A stretch of 5,368 nt of DNA from CAVURW01 sp963743595 (GTDB lineage Bacteria; Verrucomicrobiota; Verrucomicrobiia; Methylacidiphilales; UBA1321), in contig CAVURW010000176.1 of NCBI GenBank assembly GCA_963743595.1, forward strand, positions 1 to 5,368, written 5' to 3'. The translations under genes were made by a program, and so were the position numbers. Positions 1 through 4,636 of this stretch are shown here, in pieces. The notes below the pieces were generated by a model. The model searched no databases and was not told the origin of the DNA. It saw only the letters and a list, made by a program, of their open reading frames with translations. Each line of letters opens with the position of its first letter. Position 1 is the first letter of the stretch.

Positions 1-46
1 AGGAGAAAGCATCGGATGATTTATAGTTGTTTGATTTTTTTTTTGA
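1..46 (+). other. Left edge: AGGAG motif and T10 tract, no assignable gene
   Basis: The window opens with AGGAG at 1-5 and has a run of ten T at 35-44, directly before the first credible gene. One frame reads EKASDDL and stops with TAG at 24-26, which could be the end of an upstream gene, but seven codons are too few to claim it. AGGAG lies 10 nt before an ATG at 16 that opens only a 26-codon frame ending at 96. That frame overlaps the membrane-protein gene out of frame and is probably chance. The T-run has no evident hairpin in front of it, so I do not call it a terminator. Confidence 0.3.
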
Positions 47-310
47 ATGAAAAGTCTTTTAATAGTTGTTTCCATTTTGGTGATTTTATCCGCTGAACAG
101 GCCCTGCTGCTCGGGAGTCTTTCGTTAATTTACGGTGGGTTCCTGCTTCTCATCGCCCTGCTTCCGAATAGTTGGACGGGCAATCTCTGCTTGGGTGGAT
201 GCGCGCTTTTCATGCTCGCCATCGGCGGTCTGCTGTTTGTCTATCGCAGCCAACTCGGTGCACCCAAATCGTCCTACGCAATCCCCTTATCCGTACAACC
301 CATCAAATAA
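47..310 (+). CDS. Small hydrophobic membrane protein, function unknown
   Basis: I do not recognise this 87-residue product. It is strongly hydrophobic, with apolar stretches at about residues 4-24, 25-40 and 50-66, so two or three membrane helices are likely. A short polar tail follows (about 67-87) with an RSQ segment just after the last helix, which by the positive-inside rule suggests a cytoplasmic C-terminus. The ATG at 47 is preceded immediately by an in-frame TGA (44-46), so the frame cannot extend upstream. No Shine-Dalgarno sequence lies at normal distance; only a T-run is there. The TAA ends 9 nt before the fucosidase ATG, so the two are probably co-transcribed. It could be a helper of a sugar transporter, a degraded piece of a larger permease or an orphan small protein; nothing visible decides between these. 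The coding call is supported by the coherent helix pattern and the tight spacing. Confidence 0.6.
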   Translation: MKSLLIVVSILVILSAEQALLLGSLSLIYGGFLLLIALLPNSWTGNLCLGGCALFMLAIGGLLFVYRSQLGAPKSSYAIPLSVQPIK

Positions 311-319
311 GACCTACAA

Positions 320-994
320 ATGACACAGCAACTCACCACAATTGACGGCCCATTTCAGAATACCTGGGAATCACTTAAGAATTATCGCATTCCCCGTTGG
401 TATGAAGACGCCAAGTTCGGCATTTTTATCCACTGGGGAGTTTATTCGGTGCCGGCGTTCGGCAACGAATGGTACCCCCGGAATATGTACCAAAAGGGCA
501 CGCCCGAGTTTGAGCATCATGTGAAGACTTACGGTTCACACAAGGACTTCGGCTACAAGGACTTCATCCCCTCGTTTACCGGAACACACTTCAGCTCGAA
601 GGATTGGGTGTCTCTGTTTAAAAGGGCGGGCGCGCGATTTGTCATGCCTGTTGCCGAACATCACGACGGCTTTGCCATGTACGATTCTTCCTTTACCCGC
701 TGGAAAGCGCCTCTCATGGGGCCGAAACGCGATATTATTGGTGAACTAAAACGCGCTTGCGACGATCATGGGCTCTTCTTTTCTATTTCGAGTCATCGCG
801 CTGAGAACTGGTTTTTCTTTGATGGCGGGAAGCAATTCGATTCAGACGTGATGAATCCGGAGTATGCCGACTTTTACGGCCCTGCCCAGCAAGCCCCGCC
901 GAATAATGAACACGGCCATATCGGCAGAGATCCCCATTCCGAGCCACGCCCGACGCCGGATTTCCTAGAAAGCTGGCTGAGGGCGCACGTGTGA
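320..994 (+). CDS. GH29 alpha-L-fucosidase, N-terminal part (224 aa)
   Basis: This frame carries the first half of the GH29 catalytic (beta/alpha)8 barrel. Visible family blocks are WYEDAKFGIFIHWGVYSVP (about 27-45, with His38 in IHWG), GNEWYPRNMY (48-57), ARFVMPVAEHHDGFAMYDS (105-123, with the His114-His115 pair expected in the fucose pocket), and GPKRDIIGELKRAC (134-147), the usual (K)RDxxGEL motif. The N-terminus MTQQLTTIDGPFQNTWESL is polar, with no signal peptide or lipobox. The ATG at 320 fits because the family block begins about 13 residues later, although only weak purine-rich DNA and no clear Shine-Dalgarno precedes it. The last two codons, HV, lie beyond the frameshift and are not family sequence. 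Alone, this fragment lacks the nucleophile strand and the C-terminal domain and should be inactive. Confidence 0.8.
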   Translation: MTQQLTTIDGPFQNTWESLKNYRIPRWYEDAKFGIFIHWGVYSVPAFGNEWYPRNMYQKGTPEFEHHVKTYGSHKDFGYKDFIPSFTGTHFSSKDWVSLFKRAGARFVMPVAEHHDGFAMYDSSFTRWKAPLMGPKRDIIGELKRACDDHGLFFSISSHRAENWFFFDGGKQFDSDVMNPEYADFYGPAQQAPPNNEHGHIGRDPHSEPRPTPDFLESWLRAHV

Positions 995-995
995 A

Positions 996-1775
996 TTGGT
1001 CGACAAGTATCAACCCCAGATCGTTTGGTTCGACTGGTGGATCATGCACAAGGCGTTCGAGCCCTATTTACAACGGTTCGCCGCGTACTACTACAATCGT
1101 GCTCATCAATGGGGCAAAGAAGTCGCCATCAATTACAAATACTCGGCATTTGCTGAAGGTGCGGCTGTTTACGATATCGAGCGCGGCCAATTCGACGGGA
1201 TTCGCCCGGCGCTGTGGCAAAACGACACTTCAGTATCGAAAAACTCGTGGGGCTATTGCGGTAATCATGATTACAAAGAGGTCAGCTCGATCATCGGCGA
1301 TCTTGTCGACGTGGTGAGTAAAAACGGCGCACTCTTACTCAATGTAGGGCCAAAACCCGATGGTACGATTCCTCAACGCGAAGTCGAAATGCTCGAAGAA
1401 ATCGGCGACTGGTTTCTCCTGAATGGTGAAGGCATTTATGGAACGCGGCCTTGGATCGTCTTCGGCGAAGGTCCCACGAAAGTGGAAGAAGGTGACTTTG
1501 CGGATACCAAACGCACGGACTTTACTAGCGAAGATTTCCGATTCACCCAAAAGGATGGTTACCTCTATTGCTTCATTCTGCAGTGGCCGGTAAAACACGA
1601 GATTCTTGTCACATCGCTCAGTTCTAAATCGGGTCTTCAGGTAAAGTCAGTCGAACTGTTTGGAGCTGGAAATGCCGTCTGGGCCCAAGGCCGAGGAGGA
1701 CTACAGGTATCGCTCCCCGTAAAGGCTCCTGGTAAGCACGTGAGCACACTGAAAATCGGGCTCGTAAATCCGTGA
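996..1775 (+). CDS. GH29 alpha-L-fucosidase, C-terminal part (259 aa from TTG)
   Basis: This frame holds the second half of the enzyme. It begins LVDKYQPQIVWFDWWI, where the Asp of FDWW (codon 1032-1034, residue 238 of the rebuilt protein) is the expected catalytic nucleophile. It continues with YYYNRAHQWGKEVAINYKY, then YDIERGQ, whose Glu (residue 287 rebuilt) is a plausible acid/base. Next come the conserved LWQNDTSVSKNSWGY and LVDVVSKNGALLLNVGPKPDGTIP blocks that close the barrel. From about residue 160 of this fragment a beta-sandwich domain follows. The TTG at 996 is merely the first possible start; the frame is open back to 981 and family similarity runs through it, so this is the continuation of the upstream fragment rather than an independent gene. 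The acid/base assignment is tentative because that residue is poorly conserved across GH29. Confidence 0.75.
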   Translation: MVDKYQPQIVWFDWWIMHKAFEPYLQRFAAYYYNRAHQWGKEVAINYKYSAFAEGAAVYDIERGQFDGIRPALWQNDTSVSKNSWGYCGNHDYKEVSSIIGDLVDVVSKNGALLLNVGPKPDGTIPQREVEMLEEIGDWFLLNGEGIYGTRPWIVFGEGPTKVEEGDFADTKRTDFTSEDFRFTQKDGYLYCFILQWPVKHEILVTSLSSKSGLQVKSVELFGAGNAVWAQGRGGLQVSLPVKAPGKHVSTLKIGLVNP

Positions 1776-1794
1776 ACGAATAGGCGAGTAGATT

Positions 1795-1828
1795 CCCTGG
1801 TCACCCTTCATGGCCCGGGTTATTTTAC
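1795..1828 (+). terminator. Candidate weak intrinsic terminator after fucosidase
   Basis: In the convergent gap, CCC at 1795-1797 pairs with GGG at 1817-1819, and GGTCA at 1799-1803 pairs with TGGCC at 1811-1815 (one G-T pair). T1798 faces C1816 as the only mismatch, and the loop is 7 nt. TTATTTTA follows at 1820-1827. This suits a plus-strand intrinsic terminator, though the T-tract is interrupted. On the minus strand no T-run follows the hairpin, so the lyase gene has no obvious terminator of its own here. Confidence 0.4.
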
Positions 1829-1834
1829 CTCTTA

Positions 1835-4267
1835 TCAGTCTGAAATTTGAAGCGAGCGCCCAGTCGGCGCAACGTTCGCGATGTTGATGGTCAATGGCGG
1901 CTGATTCGCCAACTGAACTGTCCAGCTAGTCGATGAGTTTTGTTTTACGGACGAGACCGGATCGTCGATGCCCTGGAACGGAATTAGCACCGTTAGGAAC
2001 GAGACGTCTTTGCCACGAGCCATGTGTCGTAGCGTCAGCGCAGGGACGGGGGCATCGTTTTGAGTGGGAAAATTCCAGCCCAGCAACTCCGGCTTTTTAA
2101 CGCCCGAATCGGCGTGAAACTCCGTAGCACCGCTGAGCGAAAGGACCGCTAGATTCGGCTGCCCGACATCGACCGTCCAGGTGCAGTGTTGTGCCGAACT
2201 TGTCTTCCATTTGGTAGAGAGAATTTGCCAGCGCAGGTCATAAAGATGTGCCGACTGTGTGGTTGTGCTCATCCGATCCAAAACAACAGCGAGCGTTTGG
2301 CGGGCGACGTTTGGCTTAATAAAAACAACTTCTCGGTGTTGCGTTGCCAGTGGCCGCGCGTGGTCTACATCGGTTCCATAATTTCCCACAAACCAACCGC
2401 TTGCGTAATCAGCAGCAGGGCTGGAAGAGAACGTGGGAACCGGGGTGTTGGGAGGATTTGAACCACCGGGATCGGCTTCACTAAACCCACGCTGCTGCCC
2501 GAGCTCGTCGACCAAAATTGTATTATGCGACGCACTGCCACGCCCGTACGTTCTCCAGGCACTGGCGTCATATTTGTAGCCACCGTTGTCGAAGAGGAAT
2601 AACCGACCGTAAAACCAACTTACGAGGTTTAGCGCGTCTTGATGACCATGCCAGCCACCGAGTGGACCGACATCGAGCAAGAGATAACTCGCCTCTTTGT
2701 TCCAACCGGTTCGCATCACCGTGTAGCCGCTATCTGGAAGAGCCTCACTTGTGAATGAAGGTGGCGTGGCCGCCGGATTCGACTGGATGTCGAGTCCCCA
2801 TTTCAGGAGCTGGCTACTCGGAAATAGGTTGATGTAATCGGGTTGGCAAACATCTTTCAGTGTGGTGCCGTGGCCATCGTTAAGCCGGGGAACGGTAAGA
2901 TCGGGAGCGCAGAGCCTCACATTCCATTCGGCCATCTTCTGGAGCATATCCGTTGCCGGGATATCATCTACATAACCACACTTTTTTAGCAGTTCGGCTA
3001 AGGCGATCATCTTGGCAGTCACCCACTGATGATACGAGGGCGAGAGCTCGTACCAAGCACCCTCAGATAGAACCCCCACCTTTAAGGCATGATTCAATTC
3101 ATCGCGCGCCCGCTCCCGCCAGTGAGCCGCTTCCCTAAATTCTGGATAGAGCGCGCCGCTGGTCGAGAGACCTGCCATCGCTAATAAGAAGTGATTACCG
3201 GGGCCGAACGGATGACCATTCAAAAAAGTCGCCTGTTCCCAAATGGATTTCAGCGTAAGGATCACGTCTTGATCGCTCATACTCGGAGAGCGCAGAATCG
3301 TGTTCCATGCCGGATTCCAGTAGTCAGACATTCGGAGCCCCACTTCCAAACCACGCCACCCGGAATTCGGTTTTTCGTCGTCAACTGCCGGTGCGGACAT
3401 GGTATTTACCCAAGAACGCATTTGTCCAATGAGCGTTTGCGCATATTTCTCGTTTTGCGTGGCGATGTAGGCTTGTGCCAAGGGCTTCCAAATAAAAAGC
3501 CGATTGAGATAGAAAACCCATTCCGCCGTCATATCGGGACGACCGTCGGACGGATTGTAATTCCAGATAATTTTGCCGCCAGAGTATTTGTAGTTAATCC
3601 CGACGATCGATAGTTCACCAGAACCCAGCCGATCCGCATCCGTTTCCGTTCTCTTCACATCCGTTGTTGGCTCAAATGTCGCCGCTGAAAGTCGGGATTT
3701 CCGAAAATACTCGGCCAATGCATGAAGGGCGCCGCTTTGGTTGCCCTGCACCAAGCAAGTCTTCACTTCCCTGAGCCCAGGCTGAGCCAAGTCAAGCTGA
3801 TCGAGTAAATCGCCATCGCTTAATCCTGGACCCGTAACCTCCCGGGAATAGGTCATCGGAGTGTAGGCAATTTTTAAATCATCTGGCGGATTTCCCCGAA
3901 TCGACATCTGCACCTTGCCCTTTAAATCGGAAGCGACTTGCGCATCAGATTCAATCGCATCCAGAGGAACAACGACCCGCTTCCAGCCGATCCAACTCAG
4001 ATGAATGCTCCCGTGATAATTCTCGGTTCCCCCATACTTCAGCTCAATTGTTTGATTTCTGTAGTTTCCGTCAACCCACAGCCAACACGTCAAATACCCA
4101 TGCCCCGAGTCGTCAATGCCTAACCTCTGCTCTAAAACCGGCGATCTCTTGCAGTCCCACAAATCGGCGACTGTCCCTTCGTGCGCAATCGGTGGCGTAG
4201 CAGGTAGAGAGGTCGATACCGAGACCAACACAAGGGAAAGTAATATTCCAAATCGTCTGAGCAGCAT
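1835..4267 (-). CDS. Secreted heparinase II/III-fold polysaccharide lyase (PL12-like)
   Basis: The 810-residue product is a heparinase II/III-family lyase that should cut uronic-acid polysaccharides by beta-elimination outside the cytoplasm. Residues 1-23 form a signal peptide (MLLRR, a hydrophobic core, then a likely cut near SLPA). Residues 30-145 look like a beta-rich, possibly carbohydrate-binding module. Residues 160-490 form the alpha-helical toroid, with the typical NYKYSGGKIIWNYNP and RPDMTAEWVFYLNRL segments near 225-256. The beta-sandwich heparinase II/III domain runs from about 510 to 800. Candidate catalytic residues are Asn358-His359 in GPGNHFL, Tyr412 in ELSPSYH, His540 and His542 in GGWHGHQDAL, and His581 in SASHNTILVD. 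The Asn-to-Tyr spacing of 54 equals that of Pedobacter heparinase III (Asn240/Tyr294, recalled). At 810 residues it is longer than heparinase III (about 650), the extra being mainly the N-terminal module. A Pro/Ser-rich loop lies at 601-617. The actual substrate, heparan-like or other uronate glycan, is not shown by the sequence. The gene is divergent from the GH62 gene, and no Shine-Dalgarno precedes the ATG. Confidence 0.88.
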   Translation of the reverse strand: MLLRRFGILLSLVLVSVSTSLPATPPIAHEGTVADLWDCKRSPVLEQRLGIDDSGHGYLTCWLWVDGNYRNQTIELKYGGTENYHGSIHLSWIGWKRVVVPLDAIESDAQVASDLKGKVQMSIRGNPPDDLKIAYTPMTYSREVTGPGLSDGDLLDQLDLAQPGLREVKTCLVQGNQSGALHALAEYFRKSRLSAATFEPTTDVKRTETDADRLGSGELSIVGINYKYSGGKIIWNYNPSDGRPDMTAEWVFYLNRLFIWKPLAQAYIATQNEKYAQTLIGQMRSWVNTMSAPAVDDEKPNSGWRGLEVGLRMSDYWNPAWNTILRSPSMSDQDVILTLKSIWEQATFLNGHPFGPGNHFLLAMAGLSTSGALYPEFREAAHWRERARDELNHALKVGVLSEGAWYELSPSYHQWVTAKMIALAELLKKCGYVDDIPATDMLQKMAEWNVRLCAPDLTVPRLNDGHGTTLKDVCQPDYINLFPSSQLLKWGLDIQSNPAATPPSFTSEALPDSGYTVMRTGWNKEASYLLLDVGPLGGWHGHQDALNLVSWFYGRLFLFDNGGYKYDASAWRTYGRGSASHNTILVDELGQQRGFSEADPGGSNPPNTPVPTFSSSPAADYASGWFVGNYGTDVDHARPLATQHREVVFIKPNVARQTLAVVLDRMSTTTQSAHLYDLRWQILSTKWKTSSAQHCTWTVDVGQPNLAVLSLSGATEFHADSGVKKPELLGWNFPTQNDAPVPALTLRHMARGKDVSFLTVLIPFQGIDDPVSSVKQNSSTSWTVQLANQPPLTINIANVAPTGRSLQISD

Positions 4268-4290
4268 ATATGTTTTAGGGAAAGGTTAGA

Positions 4291-4327
4291 CCGATCTGTA
4301 ATTTAAAAGGAATCACCCCGATCTGTA
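4291..4327. repeat. Exact 10-bp direct repeat CCGATCTGTA, two copies
   Basis: CCGATCTGTA occurs at 4291-4300 and again at 4318-4327, a period of 27 bp. Both copies lie between the candidate lyase promoter and the lyase ATG, the nearer one 23 bp upstream of it. They would therefore fall in the transcribed leader if the promoter call is right. A tandem binding site for a regulator is possible, and so is chance duplication. The copies differ immediately outside the 10 bp. Confidence 0.55.
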
Positions 4328-4339
4328 GCAAAAGCTTCG

Positions 4340-4369
4340 ATTTTAAAAAAGACTTTACTGTCATGTAAA
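4340..4369 (-). promoter_or_regulatory. Candidate sigma70-type promoter for the lyase
   Basis: Read on the minus strand, TTTACA (4364-4369) and TAAAAT (4340-4345) are separated by 18 bp. Each differs by one base from the TTGACA and TATAAT consensus. Transcription would start near 4333, giving a leader of about 65 nt before the ATG at 4267. In DNA this AT-rich such matches arise often by chance, and sigma-factor preferences of this lineage may differ, so this is only a candidate. Confidence 0.35.
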
Positions 4370-4405
4370 TTATCTCAAATCCTGTGCGTATTTTTTCATG
4401 TAATT

Positions 4406-4420
4406 CGATTTATAAATCAA
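4406..4420. promoter_or_regulatory. Perfect 12-bp palindrome, candidate operator
   Basis: GATTTATAAATC at 4407-4418 is identical to its own reverse complement. Its right arm extends to TAAATCAA (4413-4420), and that octamer reappears with its inverse in the inverted repeat at 4470-4503. The reuse of the half-site makes a dimeric regulator site more likely than an isolated AT-rich palindrome would. The regulator is not in the window. Confidence 0.45.
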
Positions 4421-4469
4421 TATTCTCAGGGTTCAGATAACAAAACATTCTTGTATAGTCAGCACGATC

Positions 4470-4503
4470 TTGATTTAGCGTATTCATTGAATCAATAAAT
4501 CAA
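4470..4503. promoter_or_regulatory. Spaced inverted repeat TTGATTTA / TAAATCAA, candidate operator
   Basis: TTGATTTA (4470-4477) and TAAATCAA (4496-4503) are perfect inverse copies separated by 18 bp. Nested between them is a small dyad, ATTCA-T-TGAAT (4482-4492). Its centre lies 74 bp from the centre of the palindrome at 4407-4418, close to seven helical turns, so both sites could face the same side of the DNA. This suits one regulator binding both sites between the divergent genes, but it is inference from sequence pattern alone. Confidence 0.42.
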
Positions 4504-4601
4504 AGCTCCTGCTCTTATTTAAGATCCCACTTCATGTTCATTAGCGTTTTTAATAATTTTCCCCATTCGCAGCAAACGACTTACTGAACATAACTAAGGA
4601 T

Positions 4602-4616
4602 TCTCTAAAGCAGAGA
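4602..4616 (+). other. Short inverted repeat in the GH62 leader
   Basis: TCTCT (4602-4606) and AGAGA (4612-4616) can pair around a 5-nt loop, ending 20 nt before the GH62 ATG. No T-run follows, so it is not a terminator. It might shape the leader of the mRNA, but a 5-bp stem is easily due to chance. Confidence 0.2.
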
Positions 4617-4636
4617 TTTAAGCCTTCACTTCAATT

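Larger units (their letters stand above)
320..1775 (+). pseudogene. GH29 alpha-L-fucosidase gene split by a +1-nt frameshift
   Basis: Two adjacent frames together make one full GH29 alpha-L-fucosidase, an enzyme that hydrolyses terminal alpha-L-fucose with retention of configuration. The first frame ends ESWLRAHV-stop at 994. The second, open from 981, continues RTCELVDKYQPQ into the nucleophile strand. Dropping one G from GGG at 981-983 gives WLRRTCELVDKYQ, which resembles the usual WLxRTCELVDKYQP family segment, and restores a 484-residue protein of normal GH29 length. Restoring a lost GC dinucleotide (reading AGG GCG CGC ACG) would also work but adds one residue. There is no other stop or gap and all expected blocks are present, so the lesion is either very recent, an assembly or sequencing error, or a recoding site. 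No signal peptide is visible, so the enzyme is probably cytoplasmic. It follows the small membrane gene by 9 nt and ends in a convergent gap. Confidence 0.8.
4268..4636. promoter_or_regulatory. Divergent AT-rich control region between lyase and GH62 genes
   Basis: This 369-bp stretch contains no credible gene. It separates two divergently transcribed secreted polysaccharide-degrading enzymes, so both promoters and any shared operator must lie here. It is visibly richer in A and T than the flanking genes. It holds an exact direct repeat near the lyase start (4291-4327), a candidate minus-strand promoter (4340-4369), a perfect palindrome (4407-4418), a spaced inverted repeat (4470-4503) and a short hairpin before the GH62 start (4602-4616). 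I could not find a convincing -35/-10 pair for the plus-strand gene; AATAAT at 4552-4557 is a possible -10 without a good -35. Confidence 0.65.

Noticed and set aside
308..322. Possible TAA readthrough joining the membrane protein to the fucosidase
   Set aside because: The two genes share a frame and are separated only by TAA and three codons, which would give a membrane-anchored enzyme. But same frame occurs by chance one time in three, TAA is the least leaky stop and no readthrough context is visible.
979..994. Classical -1 programmed frameshift site
   Set aside because: The needed shift is +1, and no X-XXY-YYZ heptamer with a downstream structure is seen at the junction.
783..1049. Minus-strand 88-codon frame crossing the fucosidase frameshift
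   Set aside because: It lies wholly inside recognisable GH29 coding sequence, has low-complexity Arg/Ser-rich product and no family resemblance.
991..1317. Plus-strand 108-codon frame inside the fucosidase
   Set aside because: It overlaps the strong GH29 C-terminal frame and its product is Ser/Thr/Arg-rich, typical of an out-of-frame shadow.
3191..3613. Plus-strand 140-codon frame opposite the lyase
   Set aside because: It is antisense to conserved helical-domain sequence of the lyase; its product looks like a shadow without domain pattern.
4268..4636. CRISPR array, tRNA or small RNA gene in the intergenic region
   Set aside because: The repeats are only two copies of 10 bp or short dyads; no cloverleaf, regular spacer pattern or strong terminator is present.
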